This document shows positions 25,304 to 35,286 of a DNA stretch of 64,000 bases, in pieces (within the stretch, counting starts at the first letter, position 1; every line of letters begins with the position of its first letter). The notes under the pieces are model-generated. The model was not told the origin of the DNA. It did no database searches and saw nothing but the letters and a program-made list of their open reading frames with translations. The stretch covers positions 744,001 through 808,000 of the forward strand of contig OZ244956.1 of the NCBI GenBank assembly GCA_965222505.1, in the 5' to 3' direction. The stretch comes from G965222505 sp965222505. Its GTDB lineage: Bacteria > Bacteroidota > Rhodothermia > Rhodothermales > DATKEJ01. A program made the position numbers and the translations under genes.

Positions 25304-26728
25304 ATGTCCAACCCTGTTCCTGAACGCAGCACCAACCTTGCGGTGTATCCCCACTACGCGATTGATGCCTTGTTGCATGAACCCGATGTACATCTGGATG
25401 ACATCCCGGAAGCTGTAATCCAGACCATATGGCAACAACAATACCTGACCGGCCCCGCCTTCAAAACAACGAAAGGGCAATCGCTAACCGTATTGCATCC
25501 CGGCGTACTCAACACTGATCAGGGCCCCGACTTTAGCCAGGCCCGGCTCGCATTTGACGGCCTCAGATGGTCGGGCGACGTTGAAATCCACAGAACCTCT
25601 GCCGACTGGGTGCGCCACGGCCATGCCGCAGACCCCCATTATAACCGGGTCGTTTTGCATGTTACACTCTTGCCAGACCTCTTTACCGGCAAACTGATAC
25701 GTGATGACGGAACCACCCTGCCCGAACTGGTTCTTGCCCCCTATCTCAATGCCCCGCTCCGGCACATGCTCCACCAGTTTTTTGCCCACCCAACAGATCC
25801 GTTCCCGTGTGCAAGGTTGTGGCCCTCGGTCTCTCCATCCCTCCGTGCCTCATCCCTGCTTACCCTAGGCATGACCCACACCCAAAACCGTGTAAACCAA
25901 CTCAAAACCAATTTTCAGCGTCTTCCTAACCTGGACGCACTCCTCTACACCTTGATCTGTAGAACCCTCGGATATGCCAAAAACAGCGAAGCCATGGAAC
26001 AGTTGGCTCACCGCCTGCCCCTAGAAGAGGCCCGCAGGTATACATCCGTTGAAGATTTGGAAGCCCTGTATCTGGGCATGGCCGGGTTGCTTCCTGATCC
26101 TGTCAACCTCCCCCCCTTAGAGCACACCTACGTCACGCAACTCCAGAAGACCTTTGCAAAGAGGCGGCTGGAATGCTCCGCCTCACCGATGCCGACCACA
26201 ACCTGGCGGTTCTTCCGGCTTCGGCCGGCCAACTTTCCAACCCTACGACTGGCTCAACTCGCCTCCCTGATTGCACCCGGTGGTTTGCTCCATCACGATC
26301 CCATCGGCCAATTATATGCGGCATGCACAGATACATCCCCGCTGTCCGCCCTGCGGCGTTGTTTTCAGATTCAGGCCTCTCCCTTTTGGCAATCCCACGT
26401 GCGCCTGGAACGCCCCCTCCACCGAAACCATTCAGCAGCACTCGGTCAACACCGCATAGACCAGTTGTTGACGCATGCCGTATTGCCGGTATTGTTTTGT
26501 TATGCAGATCAGTCGGAAGACCTCTCCCTCCAGGGCAAACTGTGGACGCTATATACCCGGATACCGGCCCGGTCAGATGAAGTGACCAGACGCTATACGA
26601 AGGGCCAGGATGCCCCTCGCCATGCCCTTGAAGCCCAGGGTATACATGCCCTGCACAAAGCGTATTGTACCCAGGGCCGGTGCTTGGATTGCCCCATCGG
26701 CAAGCATATCTTGCAGCGCCCTCCTTAA
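25304..26728 (+). CDS. DUF2851 family protein
   Basis: The product is 474 residues from ATG 25304. The N-terminal part contains HPGVLNTDQGPDFSQARLAF, GDVEIHRTSADWVRHGHAAD and YNRVVLHVTL, which are signatures of DUF2851, a family found mainly in Bacteroidota. The C-terminus has a Cys cluster (YCTQGRCLDCPIGKHIL) that could bind metal or an Fe-S cluster, usual for the family. The role is unknown; the N-terminal fold has nuclease-like character in some predictions, which I cannot verify here. The frame extends upstream to ATG 25241 and 25199, but the extra residues look hydrophobic and non-conserved. Confidence 0.85.
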   Translation: MSNPVPERSTNLAVYPHYAIDALLHEPDVHLDDIPEAVIQTIWQQQYLTGPAFKTTKGQSLTVLHPGVLNTDQGPDFSQARLAFDGLRWSGDVEIHRTSADWVRHGHAADPHYNRVVLHVTLLPDLFTGKLIRDDGTTLPELVLAPYLNAPLRHMLHQFFAHPTDPFPCARLWPSVSPSLRASSLLTLGMTHTQNRVNQLKTNFQRLPNLDALLYTLICRTLGYAKNSEAMEQLAHRLPLEEARRYTSVEDLEALYLGMAGLLPDPVNLPPLEHTYVTQLQKTFAKRRLECSASPMPTTTWRFFRLRPANFPTLRLAQLASLIAPGGLLHHDPIGQLYAACTDTSPLSALRRCFQIQASPFWQSHVRLERPLHRNHSAALGQHRIDQLLTHAVLPVLFCYADQSEDLSLQGKLWTLYTRIPARSDEVTRRYTKGQDAPRHALEAQGIHALHKAYCTQGRCLDCPIGKHILQRPP

Positions 26729-26756
26729 CATCGGCTCACCTCACGTTTTTACCTGC

Positions 26757-27059
26757 ATGCTGATTCGTCTGGTTCGTATGACTTTTGTACCGGAACACGT
26801 CCCCAGCTTCCTGACCCTGTTTGACGAAGTGGCCCCTCAGATTCGTGGGTTTTCGGGCTGCCAGCACCTTGAGTTATGGCAGGATATTCAATACCCCAAC
26901 ATCATGACCACCTATAGCCTGTGGACCGCTGAAGAACATCTGCACGCGTATCGGCAGAGTGCGTTGTTTGCCTCGACGTGGGCAAAAACCAAAACGATGT
27001 TCGCCACCCCGCCCAAAGCCTATAGCCACCTCGGCATCCGGCACATTGAACAGGATTAG
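26757..27059 (+). CDS. antibiotic biosynthesis monooxygenase (ABM)-like small protein
   Basis: A 100-residue ferredoxin-like dimeric alpha-beta barrel protein: IRLVRMTFVPEHVPSFLTLF, GCQHLELWQDIQYPNIMTTY and WTAEEHLHAYRQSALFASTW fit the ABM domain pattern. Members act as cofactor-free monooxygenases, haem-degrading enzymes or simple ligand binders; the catalytic role is not readable here. It starts 28 bp after the DUF2851 gene and is probably co-transcribed. It ends 9 bp from the convergent ftsH stop. Confidence 0.75.
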   Translation: MLIRLVRMTFVPEHVPSFLTLFDEVAPQIRGFSGCQHLELWQDIQYPNIMTTYSLWTAEEHLHAYRQSALFASTWAKTKTMFATPPKAYSHLGIRHIEQD

Positions 27060-27068
27060 GATGTGTTA

Positions 27069-29168
27069 TTACCCCTCCTCTTCAGGAGAGGGTTTGGGGA
27101 CGATGGCTTCCGTAGCCGCAGACTCGCTGGCCGTTGGTTCAGCTGCTACATCGGGTTCCGTAGGAGCCGCCCCATCGCCGCCGACTTCATGGGAGGTTTC
27201 ACCTGGGATAAACTTGGTAAACGGACGGGGTCCAAGTATGCCTTCCAGTTCTTTTGAAGAGAGTACTTCTTTTTGAAGCAGCAGCTTGGACATAGCTTCC
27301 AGCAGATCCCGTTTTTCTTCCAGGAGCTTTCTGGCCCGTTCACGCACTTCGTTGATGATCACCTTGACTTCGCTATCAATCAATTCAGCGGTTTCTTCCG
27401 AGTAAGGCCGTTGGAACAGGGGTTCTTTTCCATCACGGCCCAGGTTGAAACTCACGTAACCGACGGACTCGCTCATGCCATAGTCTGTGACCATCGCATA
27501 GGACATTTTGGTGATTCGTTCAAGGTCGTTTTGTGCCCCGGTTGAAATGCGCCCGAATACGATCTCCTCAGCAACCCTTCCCCCCATCATCATGACCATA
27601 CGATCCAGGAGGGCTTCTTTGGTGTAGAGGTATCGTTCTTCCGGTAAATACTGGGCATACCCGAGGGCCGCCAAACCACGCGGCACAATCGAGACCTTCA
27701 CAACGGGATCGGTGTACTCCAGGAACCAGCCGGTGATGGCATGGCCGGATTCGTGATAGGCCACGATCTCCTTTTCTTCCGGCGAGATGAGTTTGTTCTT
27801 CTTTTCCAGCCCGCCAATCACCCGATCGATGGCACTTTCGAAGTCCTTCATCTCAATACCTGCCTTGCCCTCTCGGGCCGCCAGAAGGGCTGCTTCGTTG
27901 CACACATTGGCAATCTCGGCCCCCGCAAATCCGGGGGTCTGCCCGGCCAGCACGAAGGAATCGACATCATCGGAGAGGGTGAGTGCTTTGGTGTGCACAT
28001 CAAAAATGGCCTTGCGCTCGTTGCGGTCTGGTTTGTCGATCAGAATTTGACGGTCAAAGCGGCCGGGCCGGAGCAGGGCGGTGTCCAATACATCGGGCCG
28101 GTTGGTAGCCGCCATGATGATCACGCCTTTGTCTGTGTTAAAACCGTCCATCTCGACGAGCAGCTGGTTAAGCGTGTTTTCCCGCTCATCATTGCCGCCC
28201 ATCATCATGTTTTTCCCCCGTGTACGGCCAATGGCGTCAATCTCATCAATGAAGATAATACAGGGCGCTTTTTCCTTGGCTTGGCGAAACAGGTCCCGCA
28301 CACGTGCAGCCCCAACCCCGACAAACATCTCGACGAAATCGGACCCGGAAAGCGAGAAAAACGGCACCCCGGCTTCACCGGCTACGGCTTTGGCGAGCAG
28401 GGTTTTCCCCGTACCGGGCGGGCCAACGAGCAACACGCCTTTAGGGAGTTTCCCGCCCAGGCGGGTAAAACGGCGGGGGTTTTCCAGAAACTGAACAACC
28501 TCTTCAACCTCATGCTTGGGCTCCTCAAGACCGGCAACGTCTTTGAAAGTGATGCGTTGGTCTCCCATGGCATCAAAGAGGACCGCTTTGTTTTTGCCGA
28601 TGTTGAGCACCTGTTGCCCCGGGCTCATCCGTCGAATCAGAAAGATCCAGAGGAAGATGATCAGCGCCAGGGGAAAAATCCAGGTCAGGAGGTTGCCGAG
28701 CCAGTTGTCGTCGTGCCGTGCACCGTATTTGATGGGATTTCGGTCGGGGTTTTCTTCAGCGGCGGTATTGTATTCCTGCAGGAGTTTGGTGAGCTCATGA
28801 TCGGCAGGTTTGACCGTCAAGAAACGGCGGCGGGCCAATGCTTCATCATTGCCGAACAGCGTTTGGGGCGGCGGCTGGACCTCAACCATGTTTTGTTCAA
28901 CGGCGGCCTCGGTATAAACACCACGCACATACCGGTCATCAACAACCATCAGTTCTTCGACGTATCCGGCTTCGACCTGGTCAAGAAACTGACTGTATGG
29001 CACTTCATTGGACTCGGCCTGCCCGAAAAAATACATCTGGGTGGCGAGGAGTCCGAGGAAAATGGCAATATAAATCCAGGGCGTAAAGCGAGGCCGGCGC
29101 TCCATAATACGGTTGCCCGACTGTTCGTTACGGTCTTTTTGTGGCATCCTGCGCTCTTCTTGCGCCAT
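27069..29168 (-). CDS. ftsH: ATP-dependent zinc metalloprotease FtsH
   Basis: A 699-residue membrane-anchored AAA protease. Two membrane segments (WIYIAIFLGLLATQMYFF and LLTWIFPLALIIFLWIFLI) flank a periplasmic domain. The AAA module has Walker A GPPGTGKTLLAKA, Walker B IIFIDEIDAIG, the pore loop FVEMFVGVGAAR and sensor MAATNRPDVLDTALLRPGRF. The protease has the zinc motif HESGH with a downstream Glu/Asp ligand region. It forms hexamers that degrade misfolded membrane and regulatory proteins. The frame continues to a GTG at 29213; ATG 29168 is preferred. The C-terminal 30 residues are Ala/Pro/Glu-rich and disordered (AAPTEPDVAAEPTASESAAT), longer than in E. coli. Confidence 0.96.
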   Translation of the reverse strand: MAQEERRMPQKDRNEQSGNRIMERRPRFTPWIYIAIFLGLLATQMYFFGQAESNEVPYSQFLDQVEAGYVEELMVVDDRYVRGVYTEAAVEQNMVEVQPPPQTLFGNDEALARRRFLTVKPADHELTKLLQEYNTAAEENPDRNPIKYGARHDDNWLGNLLTWIFPLALIIFLWIFLIRRMSPGQQVLNIGKNKAVLFDAMGDQRITFKDVAGLEEPKHEVEEVVQFLENPRRFTRLGGKLPKGVLLVGPPGTGKTLLAKAVAGEAGVPFFSLSGSDFVEMFVGVGAARVRDLFRQAKEKAPCIIFIDEIDAIGRTRGKNMMMGGNDERENTLNQLLVEMDGFNTDKGVIIMAATNRPDVLDTALLRPGRFDRQILIDKPDRNERKAIFDVHTKALTLSDDVDSFVLAGQTPGFAGAEIANVCNEAALLAAREGKAGIEMKDFESAIDRVIGGLEKKNKLISPEEKEIVAYHESGHAITGWFLEYTDPVVKVSIVPRGLAALGYAQYLPEERYLYTKEALLDRMVMMMGGRVAEEIVFGRISTGAQNDLERITKMSYAMVTDYGMSESVGYVSFNLGRDGKEPLFQRPYSEETAELIDSEVKVIINEVRERARKLLEEKRDLLEAMSKLLLQKEVLSSKELEGILGPRPFTKFIPGETSHEVGGDGAAPTEPDVAAEPTASESAATEAIVPKPSPEEEG

Positions 29169-29431
29169 AGGATCAATCTGCTTCTGAATATCAGTACTTC
29201 GATTTTTGTGCACAAGCCTTACCCGAACGCCTGGCTCGACCTTTGCACAACAAAATCTAAAGAACCATTATGAAGGTCTATAAAAAGGGTTCCTGCCGAT
29301 ACAGTACATAGCAATTCGTGCTTCTGACTTGGCGTGTGGCCCAGATCAAGCGCCCGCGCCGAGATGCGTGGCCGGAGACTACAGCCGAACAACGAAACAT
29401 TGGGTTTAGTTCCTTGACCTCAGCCACCCCA

Positions 29432-32400
29432 TTACTGGTCCGCAGACGTGGGACGTGCGCCATCGGGACGGCAAGGTATGGTCAAGACCATTCGGACTTT
29501 TACGGCCTGGCCATCTTTGCGTCCGGGCCGGAACCGGGCCAGACCAACTACACGGAGTGCTTCCACATCGCAAGCACCCCCTGGGCCATCCATAACGATG
29601 GGGTCAATGGTCCTTCCTCGTTCACTTACTACCACCTGAACCTGTACATCACCGGTTACCCCATTGGCCGCTTCCGTATACCGGAAACGACTCATAAGCA
29701 TTTCCATGCCTCCATAAAGTTCAGGCATAGGATCAGCAACATCATAAATGGGCGCTACCTGCGAGGAGTCTGCGGAGGCCATCGTTGAATCAGGCTCAGG
29801 CTGCGGGCTCGGCGGAGGAAGCAATGGATTGCCGAGGGAATCCACACCCACAGGCACGGTCTCCATCGAATCGGGCAGCACAGGCGTAGTCCTTGTCCCA
29901 AGGGTGTCTGTTACAACCGAGGGATTGGGTAAAGCGAGTGAATCAGAAACGGCCAGTGAATCCATGACCACCAGGGCGTCGAGGGCAGCCAGCGAATCTG
30001 CTATGGCGGTAGAATCAGGGGCCGGAGGTTTGGGCTTAAAGTCTTCCAATGCCGACTTCAACCGAGTGGCACGGCGGGCATAGGGGGTTCCCGAAAAATG
30101 CATCTCGATACTGGCATAGAGGGTTTCGAGGACCAGCGGTTGCGGAATTAGCCCCTGGATAAAATAGGTGACCGGCTCGACATCAGCCGTGTCTGCGGCT
30201 ACCGCTGGTGGAGCTTGCGCCACGGCCAAGGAATCTATGGTACTCAGGGTGGAATCCGGTGAAAGCAAGGCGCGTGCAGTTCCTGCCGAATCGGGAAAAA
30301 GTCCCACATTTCCAACTCCAGCCAGGCTGTCGGTTTGTTGCGTTACGGCTTCATCCAGGATTTCGGTTTTCTCTTCCGGTTGCTCCGTAGCTTCCAACGC
30401 AGCGTCGCGCTTCACAAGCGTCTCGTCTTCTTCCGGCAAGGGGGCCTTCTCCGGAGGCCGCCGAGCCGCAAGGTTTTCATCTTCTGTTACGGCAGGTTTT
30501 TCATCTCGCCCTTTGATTATGTTTTCGTCATCTACCCGGCGGACCAGTTTTTCATCCTCCACATCCTGCGGCTTCGAATTTTGCCCCTCTTTCTTCAAGC
30601 GTTCCAGTTCACTGCGTGGATCGAGGTCGGTCGAATCCTGGCGTCCGCGCCGCATGAGGCGCCGTGTCAGAAGCGCGGCAGAGGTATCGGCGCGTTGCGT
30701 AGCGCGGCGTTGGGCAGCCATGGCCTCGGCCCGACGGATCATCCCAGCTTCCTGCGCTGAGGTGAGGCCTGCACGGTTGGGTTGTTGGTGTTTGTTTCCT
30801 TGCACAGCTTCCCTATCCCGCTCGCCCTGAAGGCCAGCCTGGGCATCGGACGGTGTAGGTGCAGCGGCGTCATTGGCTTCTGCGGGGGGGGCTGCAGCCG
30901 CGATCGAATCGGCGCGGGCTTCAGCGGCACGCCGGGCTTCCGCTTTGGCTTTTTCCATCGCCTCGGCCAGCCCGGCTTCGTGAAGGTCTGCAGGGAACAG
31001 GTCTTCGCGAAGCGGGATGGGTTCGAAGAGGGCCAAACTATCCTGACGTGCCCATTCCGTGTAGATGAGACCCGCGGCGAGCATTGCTTTGGGTACCACC
31101 TCAGTGGTTGGATAATCGACGGCAAGGGTGAGCATTTGCTCGAATGCCGGTTCATACCCACCATTCTGCCACTGCGCGTAGGCGGCTTCATAACCCATTT
31201 GGGCCAGACGCAAGGAATCCGGTGCAGGCTCCTGGGCAGGGAGCCCCAACCGTTCCCGCGCCCGATGACCAAACGCTCTGGCATTTTCTTGGTTGAGGAT
31301 TTCCCGGTAGATTCGATCAGCAGACAGGGTATCCTTCAAGGCCAGGTTGACCTCGGCAAGTGCATACAGCGCCCGCTGGGCAACCTCTTCATTCTCGTCC
31401 TCCTCGATCACCAAACGATACCAGGAAGCGGCAGAGTCGGCCATACTCATCGCCAGGAAAAGCACATTGGCCAACTCATATCGGGCTTCGGCCCGGTTGG
31501 TCAACATACGGGCCTGGGCTTCCGAATCCCTGGGCACTTCAGACACATCAACAGGCGGCAAGAATCCAGCAATGCCTGTGGGCCGAATGGGCGTTCCTGT
31601 ACTGTCCGCTCCCCCTTCAGCCTCGGCCTGCATTACGCGATTTACGATTTCCTCGCGCCGCCAACCGGGCACCAGCGGACGTTCCCCCCACCGTTCCTGA
31701 AATTGCAAAAATGCTTCCTGCGCCCGTTGAGGGTCCTTGTAGTTCAAGAACCCAAAGCGATTACTCCCGCCTGCCCTGCCTTTATTTTCCCCACCCGAAG
31801 CCGTCCGCCCCAACCCACCTGTTTCCCCACGCCCCGTCTGCCCGCCGCCGGTACCCCGAAAGGCCGCTTCCGCCCTGCGGCGTTCGATTTCAGCCTGCCG
31901 CTCAGCAGCTTCACGGGCCAGTTGCGCACGAACCGCAGTAATGGCCGAATCAAAATCAGCTTCATCCAGATCGCCGAGGTATAACAGGGAATCATACCGG
32001 GCAATACGACCGGCCACATCAGAGAATTTCTTGAACACATCTGCCTGTTCGCGCACGTCCCGAATGGCATTGGGGGTGTACAATTCCTGGGTACTCCGGT
32101 CGATGCGAAGGGCCGATGCGGCGGTGTCGAAGTGGGCTGCCGCCAGATCAAAGTCGACGAACTGGTCACGGTAGAGTTCACCGAGGGCATAATGCACCTG
32201 TCCCCGCAGCGCCGTGGGCCGGGTGCCTGAGGGCGGGTAGAGCATATCATCATAGATGCCATACGTCTCCTGTCCCCGCCCCATGCGTTTCAGGATACGC
32301 CCACGCAAGTAATCTAGGTTGTCCAGATAGGAGAAATTTTTATCGTCCCGCGTCATTTTCCGGAGCTTTTGTAGGGCTTCCGGGGCATCCAGGTATAACC

Positions 32401-33256
32401 CCTGCACCCGCACCTCACTTACCTGGGCAGCATAGGACAACTCGTATAGCGGTTTGTTTTTCTGAACCTTGCGATAGGTCTCTACAGCTTTCTCATAATT
32501 TTGGGCGGTCTCGTAAACCTGTCCCAACAGAAACTGGGCCCGCCCGGCTACATCCCGATCCTTGACCTGCGGAATGCCCTCTTCCAGTGCAGTGACCGCC
32601 TCGTTCCATTCTCGCCGCTGGACGTACAGGTCACCCAAAGCCAGATAGAGGTAACTCTGCCATTTTTGATCCAGATCGTCCCGTTCCAGGCTCTCCTGAA
32701 CGGCGGCAATGGCCGGTTCATAGGATTCTCCGCCTACGAGGGTACGGGCAAGCCAGAAGCGGGCTTCATCTTGCAGGGGTCCACCGAGGTCAATGATCTC
32801 TCTGAACTTCTGCTCGGCCCCAACGAAATTACTCTGGTAAAAATAAGATTTCCCGATGAGCAGCAGGGCATCATCCACCCATTTGGAGCGTGGGTGTTTA
32901 CGCAGGATGTCCGCACATTTGGTAATGACGCTACCAAAGTCTCCGCTTCGGCTCTGTCCAGAGGGTGCGGTAAATACGGGGAGGTACCGGTTCAGGTCAA
33001 TGGGTTGATCTTCCTCAGCCCGTTCCAGATTCCTGACGCTCTGCTGGTATGACCGGTTGGCATTGTAGTAGGCGTTGTAACGTGCGGTGAAGTTGTCGAT
33101 GCGTCGTTCCAGAAAGGAGCCTTCCTTGCATCCCATCAGCAGACTTGCCATCAGCATACCCCCCAACACCACAGCAACCACCGAAAAGCAACGGCTGGCA
33201 TGCGCATAAACAGGGGGCATCAGGACTTTGCGGTTCTGGTTCAAGGACTCCTCCAT
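29432..33256 (-). CDS. PorW/SprE-like TPR lipoprotein with C-terminal TonB domain
   Basis: The product is 1274 residues. The N-terminus has a hydrophobic segment and lipobox SLLMGC (Cys about residue 43). FLERRIDNFTARYNAYYNAN, then VITKCADILRKHPRSKWVDD and ALLLIGKSYFYQSNFVGAEQ match the start of the SprE/PorW family, TPR lipoproteins needed for type IX secretion and gliding in Bacteroidota. TPR-like repeats continue to about residue 800. A long charged, Pro/Asp/Glu-rich and Ser-Leu-Ala-rich linker follows (about 800-1160). The last 90 residues (TEAANGVTGDVQVQVVVSER; DVEALRVVGLARFRPGRKDG) are a TonB C-terminal domain. That fusion is not typical of SprE. ATG 33256 is chosen; an upstream TTG at 33286 is in frame. 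Just upstream lies pyk. Confidence 0.8.
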   Translation of the reverse strand: MEESLNQNRKVLMPPVYAHASRCFSVVAVVLGGMLMASLLMGCKEGSFLERRIDNFTARYNAYYNANRSYQQSVRNLERAEEDQPIDLNRYLPVFTAPSGQSRSGDFGSVITKCADILRKHPRSKWVDDALLLIGKSYFYQSNFVGAEQKFREIIDLGGPLQDEARFWLARTLVGGESYEPAIAAVQESLERDDLDQKWQSYLYLALGDLYVQRREWNEAVTALEEGIPQVKDRDVAGRAQFLLGQVYETAQNYEKAVETYRKVQKNKPLYELSYAAQVSEVRVQGLYLDAPEALQKLRKMTRDDKNFSYLDNLDYLRGRILKRMGRGQETYGIYDDMLYPPSGTRPTALRGQVHYALGELYRDQFVDFDLAAAHFDTAASALRIDRSTQELYTPNAIRDVREQADVFKKFSDVAGRIARYDSLLYLGDLDEADFDSAITAVRAQLAREAAERQAEIERRRAEAAFRGTGGGQTGRGETGGLGRTASGGENKGRAGGSNRFGFLNYKDPQRAQEAFLQFQERWGERPLVPGWRREEIVNRVMQAEAEGGADSTGTPIRPTGIAGFLPPVDVSEVPRDSEAQARMLTNRAEARYELANVLFLAMSMADSAASWYRLVIEEDENEEVAQRALYALAEVNLALKDTLSADRIYREILNQENARAFGHRARERLGLPAQEPAPDSLRLAQMGYEAAYAQWQNGGYEPAFEQMLTLAVDYPTTEVVPKAMLAAGLIYTEWARQDSLALFEPIPLREDLFPADLHEAGLAEAMEKAKAEARRAAEARADSIAAAAPPAEANDAAAPTPSDAQAGLQGERDREAVQGNKHQQPNRAGLTSAQEAGMIRRAEAMAAQRRATQRADTSAALLTRRLMRRGRQDSTDLDPRSELERLKKEGQNSKPQDVEDEKLVRRVDDENIIKGRDEKPAVTEDENLAARRPPEKAPLPEEDETLVKRDAALEATEQPEEKTEILDEAVTQQTDSLAGVGNVGLFPDSAGTARALLSPDSTLSTIDSLAVAQAPPAVAADTADVEPVTYFIQGLIPQPLVLETLYASIEMHFSGTPYARRATRLKSALEDFKPKPPAPDSTAIADSLAALDALVVMDSLAVSDSLALPNPSVVTDTLGTRTTPVLPDSMETVPVGVDSLGNPLLPPPSPQPEPDSTMASADSSQVAPIYDVADPMPELYGGMEMLMSRFRYTEAANGVTGDVQVQVVVSERGRTIDPIVMDGPGGACDVEALRVVGLARFRPGRKDGQAVKVRMVLTIPCRPDGARPTSADQ

Positions 33257-33359
33257 AACGTCGGCAACACGTACATTCGTATACAATCAGCCGGAATGAT
33301 GTTGGGGTTTACCGGTCTATTTTCGGCAGGATGTAACGGATGCCTCGCAGACCCAGTTC

Positions 33360-34802
33360 CTACAGTTGGCTGACCTGGACCATGTTGCTCCGGCCCATCT
33401 TCGGTAGGGGCATACCCGCTGTGAGCACAATACGGTCACCGGGCTGGGCAACACCGGCTTCGAGCAAACTTTTGTGCACCAGTTGAACACCGCCGTCTGT
33501 GTCTGCCTGAAAGGGAATATGAAAGCCCTGCGTACCCCAGATTAATGCGATTTGGGGAACCATCCGAGCCTCATCCGTGAAGGCATAGATGGGCACATCC
33601 GGCCTGAAGCTGGCAATGCGTTTGGCGGTGTTTCCAGAGTGCGTCAGGCAGGCGATGGCTTTGGCTCCCGTCTGACGCGCCAACTCGGTAGCAATGTAGC
33701 TGATGGCCGTGGTCACCTGTTCTTCTTGAGAAAGGTCTTCCGGTGGATCTGCAGCGGGATGCTGGTAGGGACTTCCCTCGATCTCAGCCCGGCAGATGAT
33801 TTTGTGCATGACCTCAACCGCTCGGACGGGATAGGCCCCTGCAGCCGTCTCGCCGGAGAGCATCACGGCATCTGTTCCGTCAAGTACGGCATTGGCTACA
33901 TCGCTGGCCTCGGCCCGCGTGGGCCGGGGGCTATGGATCATGCTTTCAAGCATCTGGGTAGCCGTGATAACCGGCTTGGCCGCATTGATACATTGCTGAA
34001 TGATCTTCTTCTGTGTAATCGGCACCTGGGAAAGCGGCATCTCAATCCCCAGGTCCCCGCGTGCCACCATGATGCCGTCGGCACGGGACAGGATACGGTC
34101 GAATGCCGTCACAGCTTCTGGCTTTTCAATTTTTGCCAGCACGGACACGCTTTTGCCCGATTTGCGCACACGCCGAATCAAATCCCCGACATCCTGTCCA
34201 CTCCTGACGAATGACAAGGCCATCAAATCCACATCCATGGTGAGGCCAAATTCGAGGTCCTTAATGTCCTTTTCGGTCAGCGCCGGGGAAGAGGACTTTA
34301 TGTCCGGCAGGTTGACCCCTTTTCGGGAGCGTAGGACCCCCCCCACCCGCACACGGGTCACGACTTCATCCTTCAGGATGCGATCTACCGTCAATTCCAG
34401 GTTGCCATCGTCGATGAGGATGATCCCTCCTTCTTGGACATCGGAAACCAGACTGGCATAGCTTACATGAACCCGTTCTGCGTTACCTACTGGCACGGGA
34501 CTTGAAGTAAGTACAAATTCCTGACCTTCATGGAGCAGTACACTATTTTCCTTCACCAGGCCAATGCGGATTTTGGGGCCTTGCAAGTCCTGCAGAATGG
34601 GGACCACCCGGCCCATTGACCGTGCCACCTCCCGAACCCGCAAGATCATTCGTGCATGCTCTTCGTGCGTACCGTGCGAAAAATTGAGCCGCGCCACGTC
34701 CATCCCTGCCTTTATGAGGTCCTGAATCGTGCCCAAGTCGTTGGAGGCAGGTCCCAGGGTACAGACAATTTTTGTGCTTCGTTCCATATATTGAGTGAGC
34801 AT
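33360..34802 (-). CDS. pyk: pyruvate kinase
   Basis: A 480-residue glycolytic enzyme converting phosphoenolpyruvate and ADP to pyruvate and ATP. Seen are STKIVCTLGPASND, VARLNFSHGTHEEH, VPILQDLQGPKIRIG, LAKIEKPEAVTAFD (catalytic Lys), MVARGDLGIEMPLSQVP, ATQMLESMIHSPRPTRAEAS and LSGETAAGAYPV. The C-terminal allosteric domain is present. Its ATG (34802) directly follows the TGA of mreD, so the genes are translationally linked; the alternative start ATG 34787 would drop five residues. It is part of a dacB-mreD-pyk operon. Confidence 0.96.
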   Translation of the reverse strand: MLTQYMERSTKIVCTLGPASNDLGTIQDLIKAGMDVARLNFSHGTHEEHARMILRVREVARSMGRVVPILQDLQGPKIRIGLVKENSVLLHEGQEFVLTSSPVPVGNAERVHVSYASLVSDVQEGGIILIDDGNLELTVDRILKDEVVTRVRVGGVLRSRKGVNLPDIKSSSPALTEKDIKDLEFGLTMDVDLMALSFVRSGQDVGDLIRRVRKSGKSVSVLAKIEKPEAVTAFDRILSRADGIMVARGDLGIEMPLSQVPITQKKIIQQCINAAKPVITATQMLESMIHSPRPTRAEASDVANAVLDGTDAVMLSGETAAGAYPVRAVEVMHKIICRAEIEGSPYQHPAADPPEDLSQEEQVTTAISYIATELARQTGAKAIACLTHSGNTAKRIASFRPDVPIYAFTDEARMVPQIALIWGTQGFHIPFQADTDGGVQLVHKSLLEAGVAQPGDRIVLTAGMPLPKMGRSNMVQVSQL

Positions 34803-35276
34803 TCAGCGACCGACCTGAAACAGCACCGCGATGCTGGCCACCGTGGCGGTATAAAGGGCAGACCCCAGCCAGAGCGACGTAATCATAAACGTATTACGGG
34901 TACCAGCTTGCAGAACGTAAAAGATGATCAGCAAGCCGTTGTGCAACAGGGCGATCATGAGCGCCGCCAGAAACGTTTGCTGAGGCCGAAGCACGAGGGT
35001 TTCTCGCTCCCCAACCGAGAACAGTCCTACTAAAAACCCGACCAGGGTTTTAACGAACATCTCGATGCCCCACGTCCCATACATGGCATCCATCACCAGG
35101 CCACAGGTAAAACCGGTCAACATACCCGGCAACCGGCCATACCGGACGGCAACCAGGGCCAAAAACAACAGCACGACGTCGGGGTATGCCCCCCAAAGCC
35201 GGAGCCGTCCAAACACCAGCCATTGCAAGGCCAATACGACGATGCCGATGAGCACATGTCGAAGAATATCCCTCAT
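34803..35276 (-). CDS. mreD: rod shape-determining protein MreD
   Basis: A 157-residue inner-membrane protein with five or six helices: VLIGIVVLALQWLVFGRLRL, DVVLLFLALVAVRYGRLPG, MLTGFTCGLVMDAMYGTWG, TLVGFLVGLFSV, ALMIALLHNGLLIIFYVL and LYTATVASIAVLF. The G-x-x-x-G-F-x-x-G-L-x-x-D pattern is that of MreD, part of the elongasome guiding peptidoglycan synthesis. Usually it follows mreB and mreC; here those are missing from the window and it sits between a PBP4-type dacB (10 bp upstream) and pyk (directly adjacent). Confidence 0.85.
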   Translation of the reverse strand: MRDILRHVLIGIVVLALQWLVFGRLRLWGAYPDVVLLFLALVAVRYGRLPGMLTGFTCGLVMDAMYGTWGIEMFVKTLVGFLVGLFSVGERETLVLRPQQTFLAALMIALLHNGLLIIFYVLQAGTRNTFMITSLWLGSALYTATVASIAVLFQVGR

Positions 35277-35286
35277 TCAGGTTGCT

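Noticed and set aside
27741..29273. Open frame of about 510 codons antisense to ftsH
   Set aside because: ftsH on the other strand has all catalytic motifs; the antisense frame shows none.
29214..29431. Small gene between ftsH and the PorW/SprE-like gene
   Set aside because: The only frames are short or run into the flanking gene; nothing resembles a protein family.
30782..31984. Open frame of 400 codons antisense to the PorW/SprE-like gene
   Set aside because: No motif, no start context; high GC at third positions of the real gene keeps this frame open.
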